Positions 20,622 through 31,763 of a stretch of 64,000 bases of DNA are shown here, piece by piece. The stretch is from Haematococcus lacustris. Its lineage: Eukaryota > Chlorophyta > Chlorophyceae > Chlamydomonadales > Haematococcaceae. The DNA lies in contig JASKMD010000013.1 of the NCBI GenBank assembly GCA_030144725.1, positions 4,468,492-4,532,491 of the forward strand. Reading direction: 5' to 3'. The position numbers were made by a program, and so were the translations under genes. The stretch's first letter is position 1, and the number at the start of each line of letters is the position of its first letter. The notes under the pieces were generated by a model that worked only from the letters and a program-made list of their open reading frames with translations, did not search any database and was not told the DNA's origin.

Positions 20622-22373
20622 TCAGGATGATAATTTCAGGATGTATCCGTTCCGATCTCTAAACCACACCCTGAGCTTGCCCGGCTGGCAAATGGGGCTG
20701 GCCTGCCAGCATGCATGCAACCTATAGGAGCATGATGGCCGTGTGATGCAAATGCCCAGCCACCTGGCCCAGGGCTGCTCAGCCATGAGCTGCAGTGACT
20801 CATGCATGGCTAAGCTTGTGCTCTCCTCTACGTGCTTGAACACAACATTAGTGACGGTGGGCATGCGCTGCACCAGCTGGTGCCAGAACTCCAGGGAGGG
20901 GGTCACGCTGCCGTGACAGAATTCAAGCTGTGTGCAGCCCTGGCACAATGGCACCAGTGTCAGAACATCAGCCGCACCCAAATCCATGTGGGTCACCCCC
21001 AACAACCCCCAGCTGCAATGCGTCAGCGCTTGCAACACAGGCACCAACTGCTGCAGCTGTATGAGCTGCTCTGCTGCCATGGCAGGGGTATCTGGCATGA
21101 CAAACATACTCAGCCGCAAGACCTTGATCCTCACTGACACCTTGCAAGCCTGTGTCAGGTTATGGACTGCAGCTGCCACCAGAGCGCAGTGGCTATCTTG
21201 GCCATGTATGGCAAGCTCTCCCAACACCAGGGGCTGGGTGAGGGAGTGCAGCGGTAGGTGTGTCACAGTGGCGGAGTCAACATAGCCTGTGAGCTCTAGC
21301 CGCTGCCAGCTGCAGGGCGCATCCGCATGTGAGATGGTCAGCCCCTCCAGTCAACCAAGCAGGATGCTGGTAAGCTGGGTGGCTGCCAGCAGCGTGTCCA
21401 GCTGCTCCTGCCCCTTGACTGCTGCGCCAGGCAGCTGCAGGGTGTGCAGCCGAGGCAACGCCTGCAGCAGCCCAGGCAGACCCTCCAGGTCAAGAGTCCG
21501 GGAGATTGTCAGCACCCGCAGCTGAGCCAGGGGCTGCAGTTCTGCATTGAACTCATAAAGGCCCCACAACTTACCCTCCCGCTGCTGGATGCACAGCTGT
21601 GTCAGGTGCTGGGCCAAGGGCTGCAGGTTGGGCAGGAGGGGCCTGTCTTGCCCTTCAACCCTGTTGTCAATCAGCAGGCTCAGCTGCTTGAGCCTGGACG
21701 CATGGAACAGAGTGGCCAGGGTGGCTGCCCCTGGCTGAGGCCGCTGAGCCTGCTGCTGGAGGATGGTGGTGCTGCTGAGGTCCAGCTGCTGAAGCTGAAG
21801 GGACAGCCGTGGGTGGGCAAGCAGGCTGGCCAGGCCATGGCAGGAGATGGTATAGTTGTGGAGTGACAGGGAGGTCAGGCCTGGGAAACAGCCCATGAAG
21901 TGCTGAGCAATGTCGGGGTTGCAGCGCAGAGGCTTGAGAGGGCTTCGGGAGGGCCTCTGGGTGTTTCTTAGGTTGCAGGATTCTACGGCTGCACAGCTGG
22001 CCAGCTTCTTCATAACCTTGGTCAGCAGCCTGATGTATCGCCTGCTGTTATGATCCCGCTGTTGCTCCAATGTCAGGGCCAGCTTGGTTGTCCTGGATTG
22101 CAGAGCTGCGACGACGCGTGGTGTGAACATCTGGTCGCAGCGCTGGCTGTCCAGCTGGATACGGAGAGAGCGGGCGTGCCAAAGTTTGATCTTGGACAAG
22201 GTGCGGCAGGTGAGAGACAGGGCTCCTCCGGCACCCAGCCGCGCAGCCCGAGAGGCAATGTCCGCAATGAGCGCCTCAGGAAGCTCCAGCAGGGGGTTTC
22301 CAAGGTTTGCTAAAATTGCCTGGACGGGCACGTCGCTGGCGGTTACATCGCTGCGCCTGCGCCTCTTGGCCAT
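20622..22373 (-). pseudogene. LRR gene B2: F-box-like/LRR gene with one in-frame TGA
   Basis: ATG 22373 gives MAKRRRRSD, the subfamily B start (basic, nuclear-localisation-like), then the F-box-like LPEALIADIASRAARLGAGG. The frame is continuous over 583 codons except for a single TGA at codon 341 (21351-21353), between ATQLTSILLG and HADAPCSWQRLELTG. B4 has EWLDIS here, so TGG to TGA is the simplest explanation. Downstream of the TGA everything is conserved (QLVQRMPTVTN, MAEQPWARWL). The C-terminus reads past the family stop (KLRVWF) for ten residues. It is either a young nonsense pseudogene, a truncated 340-residue protein, or a sequencing error. Confidence 0.8.
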
Positions 22374-23870
22374 GGCTGTACCGATGAGCAACTACTCCAA
22401 AAACAGAGCCACTGCGGACGGGCGATCTAATATCACATTTTGAAGCGAAGACTTGTCCGCAGCATTCTGTCCTGCTCTCTCTACACATGCACATGCGTAT
22501 GAGTATGAACTGCCAGTCCCCTTGCTCCAGCCCTCGCCACCTAGGTCGACCACTGCAGCGCTGTTCCAGTCATAACTGCTTGAGCACGCAATACTAGGCT
22601 GAAGGCAGATGAGAGCGCCTCTGCTGGGTGACCCACAGCTCCACCACGACCCAGCTGCCACCTGGTTACCACCCCTTAACCTGGACACACAACTATAATG
22701 CCCAGACTTGGCAAGTCTGGGCCTCGTCCGCCAAGTATGCATCGCATCAAGCCTCAAACCTTGAGGGAGCCCTGCCTGTGGTACATGATGCCAGTAAGGC
22801 CCGGCATTGCCTCATCTTGCTGCAATAGCTTGAATACACAAGGTAGCCTGCAGGATGACAAGGGAGCCTGCCTGCTTGGGCGTAAACTGAGGATGAAGGC
22901 TAATGGGAGCCAGCGACCCGTGTGCACAGCGGCAGCAAAATGTCATGGCAGTCGTGGGGCAAGGTCTGCCTCTCTACCTTGATGGCTGCACATAATAGGG
23001 CACGGATCCTCTTCATTTGAACCTCATATACCTCATATACTTGCTTGCCTCTCCATCAACTATTGCTCGCCCAGCAATTGTCACTCTTTCTAGTATGGTC
23101 CGCAGCAACAGCCGTTGCACGACAACATCACTGAAGACAAGTATAGGAGTGAGTGACGAACACAAGCACAGCGAGGCCACAGGATCCTTCTTGGCGGGGA
23201 TGGTAGCTGCTCACCCACTCACCCGCCTGCCCCCCACTGCCTACCTTCTGGCCCAGTCCCTGCTGCTGCAGTACCACACACATGTGTCCAAGTCATCCAG
23301 ATCAATTTTGAGGCCGTAGGCTGTCCATGTGCTGTGCATTGTGAGCTCTGTCTGGCTGATAAAATTTGGGCACTTGCTTGCCAAAGGGCCTGTGGAGACT
23401 CTAGCAACGTGAGAAGCTTTGTTGCAGGCATGGTGAGGCGTTGTGAGCTCTGTTGTTCGCCATGGGGCTGCTTACGTCAGGGCATTTGTGTGCCATGGAG
23501 CCTGTGGTGACAAGGCAAGGTGGGCAGGCTGACAGGGTGCTATGCAGCCTGTGGATGGAGTGTGACCTAGTCAGAACAGTGTGGCTGAGGCATTGATGCA
23601 GGCTGTAGGCCAGTGGTCGCCAGAAGTGGTTGGGCACAGGCTTGTGATAACTGCAGTTTTTCTTTCATATTTGCATTGCTCCATGTCGTCTGGGAGAGTT
23701 GTATCTGCACCGTGAGTTGAGCACACTAATGAGCAGGTATCAGGAGGAGCCATGTTTCAGTGTAGCTTGATGTGCAACTTACACTAAGTCGGCAACAAAC
23801 CGTTGCATCGTATCCAACGCGTGATACTCTCTGGCACACCTACGTCGATGCTCCTATATGTAACATATCA
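22374..23870. other. Gene-poor region upstream of B2
   Basis: 22374-22500 resembles the upstream region of B3 (31640-31763, same family, inverted). Beyond that I see no gene, tandem repeat or recognised element. Open frames are short. Confidence 0.5.
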
Positions 23871-26381
23871 GTGATGCGACTTTACAGAGTTACAAAGGTA
23901 GGTTGCATATAATTTACATGTAGTTAAATGGAATTGGCATGTAACTATAATCTACATATAAATCTACATAAAAAAATAGGGGGTCAAGATGAAAAATGTG
24001 CTCGGAATGGCCTGCGATTCAGCGTGCGACCTCTCCTAACTTCAACACCGCATCGTACATCGAGGAAATCGAGCGCGACTCACTGTGCAGTAAGATCGAA
24101 AGTCGTACTGAATTGTGGAGGCCTTTTAAAATAGAGATGAGTAGTGGGTCTGGTAATGTAGATGCCAGCGCGTCTACTCGCGATGTTTCGTTTTGAATGG
24201 TCTGGCCGGCCCGTCAACCGACAGTTCAGTCAATCAAAGACCCCGAACCCCCGCGGAGTACAGCCCCGGCCCTAGATGAACATGACACAGGTTGGTCCAT
24301 CATTTTGAACTGACAGCCGCAGTCCACTACGCGGATGCGGCGCTTGGCCGTGGCGTGCACGTCAACCTTGCGCACTGCCTACACGGTAAAACATATTCAG
24401 CCTCTGCTTCAGCGCGACGGAGCCTCATGTCCCCAGTGCACCTGATGGCAGGTGTCTAGCCTCGAAAAGCAGCCAGGCTAGCAGCAGGGGCAGCAGCAGC
24501 AGGGGCAGCAGCTGCAGCGGCGGCAACAGCGGCAGCGGCGGCGGCGGCGGCGGCAGCAGCAGGGGCAGCAGCAGCAGCAGGGGCAGCAGCAGCAGCAGGG
24601 GCGGCAGCAGCAGCAGCAGGGCCAGCAGCAGCAGCAGCAGGGGCAGCAGCAGCAGGGGCAGCAGCAGCAGGGACAGCACCAACAGGGGCAGCAGTAGCAG
24701 GGGCAGCAGCGGCAGCAGGGGCAGCAGCTGCAGCAGCAGCAGCAGCGGCCGCAGCAGCAGGGGCAGCAGCAGCAGCAGGGGCAGCAGCAGCGGCAGCAGC
24801 AGCAGGGGCAGCAGTAGCAGGGGCAGCAGCAGCAGCAGGGGCAGCAGCAGCAGGGGCAGCAGCAGCAGGGGCAGCAGCAGCAGGGGCAGCAGCGGCAGGG
24901 GCAGCAGCGGCAGCAGCGGCAGGGGCAGCAGCGGCAGCAGCGGCAGCAGCGGCAGCAGCGGCAGCAGCGGCAGCAGCGGCAGCAGCGGCAGCAGCGGCAG
25001 CAGCGGCAGCAGCGGCAGCAGCGGCAGCAGCGGCAGCAGCGGCAGCAGCGGCAGCAGCGGCAGCAGCGGCAGCAGCGGCAGCAGCGGCAGCAGCGGCAGC
25101 AGCGGCAGCAGCGGCAGCAGCGGCAGCAGCGGCAGCAGCGGCAGCAGGGGCAGGGGCAGCAGCAGCGACGGCAGCAGCAGGGGCAGCAGCAGCGGCAGCA
25201 ATGGCAGCAGCAGCAGGGGCAGCAGCAGCAGGGGCAGCAGCAGCAGGGGCGGCAGGGGCAGCAGGGGCAGCAGCAGCAGGGGCAGCAGGCGCGGCAGGGG
25301 CAGCAGGGGCAGGGGCAGCAGCAGCAGCGGCGGCAGCAGCTCTGGAACTTGCGGCAGCCGATCTGGAAATTGCGGCAGCATGAAGTTACGGGTACACAAG
25401 AGGTCTACGAGCAGAAGCTACAGATGAAAGACAGATCGTGTGTTGCAGATCGTGTGCTAAGACACTGCCATGCAGCCATGGACAGCTGGGAATGCCATGT
25501 GAACAGGTGTGGTGCAATGTGAACAAGGCCTATGCCATCCATTTAAACAAGAACGTGGAAACGTGCAGAAGGACCGTTTAGTACACAAGGCAACGAAGCG
25601 CAAGGAGTGTACGGTTGAACCCCGGCAAGGAAAGCTCCCTGAAGGGCGTTTGGTGACAAAGTGGGTTGAAAGGCTCCTGTATTGCCACAAGGGAAACAGC
25701 TGAAGGAAGAACTGAAGCAGCAGGATACTGTAAAGAACCAGGTCGTGTAGGCTTACTTGACGGGCTTCATCAAGTGGGTTGCATCATTCGCATGTGGCGT
25801 CTGTGCTGCCTCTCCGTGCTGTCGCAGTGTACACTGAGAATGTGGTGTACACCAGGGTGTTTTATGCCTTGCCACCTGGCCCCGACGACGATGAGGGCTG
25901 GTGATAGGCCATGCCAACTTGCATTGACCTGGCACTGAGCTGGCACCACTGCTATTGCCACTGTGACTGCAGCTGCAATTGCTCTTGCCACACACTGTTG
26001 CTGCACACACCGCACAGTGCAGAAGTGATAACTGGACAGCATGCTCACACACATTTTTCAGATGCCAAGGGATGCAAAGCGAACATCATGCAAGCATGCG
26101 AACATCATTCATACACACATTGCAAGTGGACTTGGACGTGCTTAGTTTTGTTTGGCTGCATGCGGGCTTGCTTGACCGGCTGTCTATCGGGCTGGTTGTT
26201 AAACAAATGTGGTGCGGCCGGAGGCCGCACATACATATGTTGCCTGCTGGCCGTCCGATGTGGGACGGGCCCACTGCCCTAGTGTTACAAATAACGTGTA
26301 ATTGTAGTGTAGTGATGCGACTTTACAGAGTTACACAGGTAGGTTACAATGTAGTTAAATGGAATTGGCATGTAACTATAA
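23871..26381. other. AT-rich segment bounded by two ~70-85-bp direct repeats
   Basis: 23871-23957 and 26312-26381 share GTGATGCGACTTTACAGAG, then GTAGTTAAATGGAATTGGCA and TGTAACTATAAT in the same orientation. Between them lie AT-rich DNA, the low-complexity array at 24480-25340 and an 8-bp-stem hairpin at 26212-26230 (GTGCGGCC-GGA-GGCCGCAC). No transposase or other protein was recognised. Confidence 0.6.
24480..25345. repeat. GCA/GCG triplet and 9-bp minisatellite (GGCAGCAGC)n
   Basis: Irregular GGGGCAGCAGCAGCA blocks flank a regular 9-bp GGCAGCAGC array (about 24900-25145). The long minus-strand Leu/Pro frame and the plus-strand Ala/Gly frame over it are by-products of the repeat. Confidence 0.93.
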
Positions 26382-26594
26382 TGTTACAAAGCTACGTGTA
26401 ATTACATTGTTACAAAACCACATAGGTACACGTGTAACTGTGCATCACTGTATACGTACACATGTAACTCTGCATCACTGTATATGTATAGAGCAATCTC
26501 AAACTGCAGCAGCGGCACAACCAACCGGCTCAACTGACTTTGGCGGCGTCCGGGGCCATGCGAGAGCTCGCTTGTTTATCCGGCGTGCTGCACA

Positions 26595-29136
26595 ATGAAG
26601 CTGCCCAAAGGTTACGTGGTGGGCCAAGGTGTGCCTAAAGCGTCAGGCTTCGGAGGGGTGGGCCAGCGCATGCTGGAGCAGCTGGGATGGCAGGAAGGCC
26701 AGGGGTTAGGCAAAGACCGCAGCGGCATGCGGGAAGCTCTGGAGGTGAAGGAAAAAAAGGACCAGCTCGGCGTGAGTACGCAGCGAACTAGGCAACGCTG
26801 GACATCACCAGGGGTGCACTTGCACTTCGGCATGCCGTCTGCGCTGTCGAGCTCTGTGTTGCAGGTTGGCGCCACAGGGCCCAGCTGGGATTGGTCGCAC
26901 AACTTCTGGGAGCAGGCCTATAATTCAACGGCCAAGGCCATCCAGCATGTGAGCATGCCATCCTGACCTGACTGGCGCTCAGCAGCTGTGCAGCTTGCAT
27001 TTGTCCCGTGTTTGAAGGGGGCGGCTTGCATTGCTGGCCACAATCGCTGGGCATTGCAACCTCACCTCACACATGGTCGCAACGATAGGCTCCCTGCGGC
27101 AGCTGCTCGCAACCAGCTGTACGTCAGCGCGACCAGCTGTGCCCTGTACACCTGCTGCCATGCCACCTAGCCAGTCATGCGCGCAGCAGAGCGGTCACAC
27201 TCCCTGCTCCCTTTCCCCTTCCTAGCTGTGGCCAACTTGGGTCATGGCCACCTGCGTCGCCACATGCCCCCCGTGTGCTGCCATTGCCCCATGCAGGGCT
27301 CTGGCAGCAGCAGCAGCAGCAGCAGCTCAGACAGCTCAGACAGTGATGCCACTGGGCGGGTGAGGGCCAGGGGTAGGGGGGCAGGCCGCGCACTCAGAGC
27401 TGGCCCCAACCCCAGCGCAGCCCTGGCTGCCACCCTCCCTGCTTCCAATCAGGGCTCAGACTCAGACTCAGGTTCAGAGCAGGTGACGGCTGGCGGGGGG
27501 CTCCTGGCTGCAGGGGGTGGGGTGTCTGGTGGTGCTGCATTGCACCGTGACGGCACCCTAGCGCGTGGCGCCAGCGCAGCTGAGCTGGGCATTGCGGCAG
27601 CACTGAGCCGCGACCCTTGGGGGCGCTGGGGCGGGCGGGCGGGCAAGATGGCACGCATCAGGTACAGGGGCTGGGGGGCTCCTTGATGCATGAGTCTGGG
27701 GCAGGGGGCTGGGGGGTTACGGGGGTAGGGTAGGGCGCACCCACTGCCTTCATTCCTTGCAGGCATTGCATAGCAGTACAGATCCGAGCAGTACAGGCAA
27801 TGTGAGGGCAGTGTGAGGGCAGCGTGAGAGCAGTGTGAGAGCAGCGTCAGGAATTGCAGGTTTAGGTTGAGGCGCTGTGGGGCAGCAGTGTCCAGACAAA
27901 TGCCCTGCCGCATAGCGACGATTGGTGATGACAGTGATGACTGTGTGCAGGCAGCAGGAGGAGGCAGCAGCCGCTGCAGCCCGGGTCAAGCTGGAGGGCG
28001 ACAGCCAGCAGGCAGCGCCGCCTGCCTCCGGTCCTGCCTCTGAGGCGGGCCCCCCGGCGGGCCTGTGTCAGGGGTGTGGGCGCGGGCCCCGGCTGGTGCT
28101 GAGCCTGGACCTAGTGGAGGATGAGGCGCAGCGCAGCAAGGTGCAGGGCAGGGGGAGGGGAGGGAGGGGTCAGGCCAACAGGGGGAGGCCGACACTGGCC
28201 TGAGTGTGGGGGGTAGCCAGGCTGGAGGGCTGAGAGGGACCAGGAGGGGGAAGCTGGGCCGCATGGCAGTCAGGGTGGGCGCGGTGAAGGTGGTTAGGGC
28301 GGTTGTTGACATTACGGTCAACGGCATGGGAAGCAATGTGGGCAGTGGTCGTTGTCGTCTCGTCCCGTGACATGCTGCTGCTGCTGCTGCTTGACAGTGT
28401 TCCCTGTTGCCTGTCCGTACATGCCTTTGTCTCTTAGGCCCCAGAGGACCTTACCCGCCCCTCCCCTCCCCGCCCCACCCTGCCCTGCCTAGGCTTTTAC
28501 AGGGAAGGCTCGGCAGGGCCAAGGGGAGAAGGGCTGCTGCCCTCCCTCTCCTACCTTACCTGCTCCTGCTGCTGCCCCCACCTTGTGCCCTGCCTGCTGG
28601 CCTGTGCTGCAGCGCCTAGCCTTTGTGGCCACCCCCCGCACAGGCTGGTGGGGCGCCAGCTACTGGGTCAGTGCCGGGCCCCTGGAGGGTCTGGAGCAGC
28701 AGGAGGGGCAGCGCGGCCGCCAGACCTTCAATGAGGACGACCAGGCAGCGCTGTACATGCAGGTCAGGGGCTAGGGGCAGGGCCTCAGGGGCAGGGGCAG
28801 GGGCAGGGGCAGAGGCAGGGCAAGCCATATGTATGTGGGCAAGGAGCAGGCAAAGAGCAGCGCGGGGGCAGGGGCGCGGGGGCAGGGGCTGGGACTGGGG
28901 CTGGGGCTGGGGCAGGGCCGCAGGGGCAGGGGCTCCGGTGGAGGAGAGGGAGGGGCAGATCCTGTGGGCAGAGTCAGGGGCAGGGTGTGAGGGGCAGGTC
29001 TGCCAGGGGCCAGGGTGCAGGGTGCAGCCAGTCAGGGCTAGCTGGCTGTGAGGTGGCAGCAGGGACCGGGGCAGGGGGCGGCAGGGGGCCGCAGCCAAGC
29101 CAGACCATATGTCAGGGCAGTGCATGGCTTGGCTGC

Positions 29137-29174
<38 letters not shown>

Positions 29175-30590
29175 AGTGAGAGACGTGAAGGGGAAGGAGG
29201 GCTGGGGGGTAGGGGTGGCTTAGCGCTGCTGCCTCCTGCCTCCTTAGCTGACACCTCCGACCTCCTTAGCTTACACCCCAGACCCCCTGACCCCCCCCGG
29301 CCCCCTTCCCTCCCTCCCTTCCCCCTCCCCTCGATGCAGGCTCATGCTCACAAGCGCCAGGGCCTGAAGGGGCTGGGCAAGAGCACCACGCTCAAGGTGG
29401 CTGGTGGTCAGTGGCAGGGCAGCCGCACCACCTTTGAAGAGGAGGGGGAGCAGCAGGGCCAGGCAGGGCAGCAGCCAGGGGGCCAGCAGCAGGGCAGCCA
29501 GCCAGCTGTCAGCATGGAGCAGCAGGGGGCCTCGGACAGCCTGGGGCAGCAGGGGGGAGGCAGTGCAGGGGGGGAGGGGCAGACCCTGCCTGACCAGGTG
29601 GAGCAGGTGGCAGCGCAACAGCGGGCTGGCAGGAAGGCAGCCAGAGCCAGAGCCAAGGCCGATGCTAAGGCTGGCAAGTGCTGTGGGGTGGGCCCTACCA
29701 TTGAAGGGGGTGGGCACGAGGCTGGGGGAGGGGGTCTGGAAGCAGCAGCAGCAGCAGGGGGAGGAGAGGGGAAGAAAGGCAGGAAGCGCAAGCCATGCGG
29801 TACAGGTCAAGGGGGGCTGGTGGCAGCAGGCGGTGAGGCGGTTGGATGTGTGCAGGCGGGCTTGCATTGCTGTGTAGGGTCAGGGGCCAGTGCTGGTGTT
29901 GAGGGTGAGGTGGTGGCAGGGGTCCAGGTTGGTTCAGGGGCGGCTGCTGAGGTGCAGGGCACTGTGCGCTGGCTCAAGGTGGCCAGGGCTGCGCTGAAAC
30001 AGGTGAGGGGGGAGGGGGAGGGAGGGGGAGGGAGGGAGGGAGGGAGGGGAGGGAGGGGGAGGCCGTGAGCGAGTGGGGCGAAGTGATCATGGTATGTAGG
30101 TGTGAGTGAGGTGTGGAGGTAGGCACGGCCAGGTGAGCTGGAGGGAGGCCAGGGCAGCAGTGCGGTGCTGAGGCCCTGAAGGCCGCCAGAGGCTGGTCAA
30201 GGACTAGCGTGACATTGCTGCAGGCCCCTGCACCCACTGTCACCCCCCCGCTCCTCCCTGCTCCCACATGCTCCTTGCCTGCTCCATGCCCACATACATA
30301 TGGCTTGCCCTGCCCCTGCCCCTGCCCCTGCCCCTGCCCCTGCCCCTGCCCCTGCCCCTGCCCCTACCCACCCTGCTCTCGCCCTGCAGGCACCCGGCAG
30401 CCGGCTCAAGGTCAAGGCCCTGTGCCGCCAGCTGCTGCAGCAAGTGCAGGAGCGCCACAGCGGGCCAGGGGGTGTGACCCTCACACGCGCCCATGTGGCC
30501 GCTGTCCTGCAGCGCAAGGCCGCCGCCAACAAGCTGGTCATGACCCCAGACGGCTTCGTCAGCCTGCCGCAACCCAGGGTGATGGCTTGA
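26595..30590 (+). CDS. GPATCH4: G-patch domain protein, GPATCH4-like, seven exons, 609 aa
   Basis: Exons: 26595-26771, 26865-26948, 27297-27661, 27951-28140, 28613-28762, 29340-30002, 30390-30590. All have GT-AG introns and every phase fits. The N-terminus is a G-patch (FGGVGQRMLEQLGWQEGQGL then GKDRSGMREALEVKEKKDQL). It is followed by SWDWSHNFWEQAYNSTAKAI, the conserved extension of the GPATCH4 family. Exon 3 adds a Ser/Asp tract and ALSRDPWGRWGGRAGKMARI; exon 5 has GWWGASYWVSAGPLEG and FNEDDQAALYMQ; exon 6 starts with KRQGLKGLGK and then low-complexity Gln/Gly with a basic KKGRKRK patch. The last exon (LKVKALCRQLLQQVQE to FVSL) resembles the small C-terminal domain of LYAR-type nucleolar proteins. 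G-patch proteins activate DEAH helicases; a nucleolar role is inferred. Confidence 0.88.
30308..30365. repeat. (CCCCTG)n short array
   Basis: Nine to ten copies in the last intron of the GPATCH4-like gene, just upstream of the exon 7 acceptor. It may serve as part of the pyrimidine tract. Confidence 0.9.
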
Positions 30591-31763
30591 AGAAGAGAAG
30601 CAAGAAGAGAGGGGAAGAGGCAGGGGTGAAGGTAGTGAGGGGAGAGGGAGAGAGGGAGGGGGAAGAGGGAGAGGGGCCCCGTGGGGTTGGCAGGGCAGCC
30701 AGAGGGGAGTAGGCAGTCAGGGCGGCAGGCCTCTAGCTGGAGGCGTCTGTGCAGTCACCGTGTTCAACCTAGGGCTGCTGGGTGGTGGGCGCAGCAGGGT
30801 CAGGAGGAGCGGCAGGGGCTAGGCCAGCTGGCAGGGGCGTGCAGAAAAGGCTGGGGTTGGCGGGGGCTGGTGGGTCCGAGGCTGTCAGGAAACCGAGGCT
30901 GTCATGAAAGCGACGGTGGGATGGAGGCAGAAGGGGAGGCGGCAGCAGCTCAGCTTAGTCCAGGTTTTTTTGTTCTATAGAGAGCGAGACTTACAAGCAA
31001 TCCAGCTTCACTGATACTGACTACAAGGCGGTGGTGCGATTAGCCTACTTGCAGATGCAGAGTCTGTAGCTTCCTTTTCCTGTATGATACAAGGCATGAC
31101 AGATACATGATTAACCCAACCCAGGCCGGCCCGATCATTTGCAGGATTAGCCGAGCTCAACAAGCCAGCCCAGCTCAGTAGCTAAAATATTACTGCACAC
31201 TTCTGATGGCTGTCTTTGCCTGCTGCAATCTTGCTTGCTGCATTGCTTGCCTTCGCTTGTTCTGTGCTTCGATTGCCTTCACTCACAATTGATCGCCTTT
31301 GGAAACACACATGACCTCACTGAGTGTAGCTTGATCAGCAATTCAGGAGGGGGCCCCTATCTGGTGTGAATATGAGGCGGAAGGCCAGCCTTGCTACTAC
31401 AGCTGCACCCTGGCTGCTGCTGCCTGCTCTGTTCACTGCTATGTACTGCTACAGTTAAGGTTCAGTAAACCTCGACCTAGCTGGGCTAAAAGGGCAAGAC
31501 TGGCCAGACCTGCATTGTAGATATGATGGTGCAGCGAACCTCGACCTCAGACTGCTACTGTGCTGACGGATATCTTCGAAACTCATTGACGCTCCCATCA
31601 GCCCATAACCTCATTAAGACGCTCGAGAGAACTGGAGCAAGGGGCCCTGGCAGTTCATGCGCACGTGAATGCTGCGGAAGAGTCGGTTTGGTTACAGTTT
31701 GGCCGACAGCTGGGCCCATCCGCAGTAGCTTTGTTTCTGGAGTAACCGCTCATCAGCACAGCC
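30591..31763. other. Intergenic region between GPATCH4-like gene and LRR gene B3
   Basis: Purine-rich 3' flank to about 30710, then unremarkable sequence. 31540-31763 is the B3 promoter/5' UTR and resembles 34000-34246 before B4. No additional gene was recognised. Confidence 0.5.

Noticed and set aside
21351..21353. TGA in B2 as a selenocysteine codon
   Set aside because: Paralogs have Trp or non-Cys residues there, the protein is not an oxidoreductase, and no SECIS element was identified.
24425..25399. 324-residue Leu/Pro frame resembling a membrane or surface protein
   Set aside because: Entirely encoded by GCAGCAGCG-type repeats; the opposite strand is open as poly-Ala/Gly.
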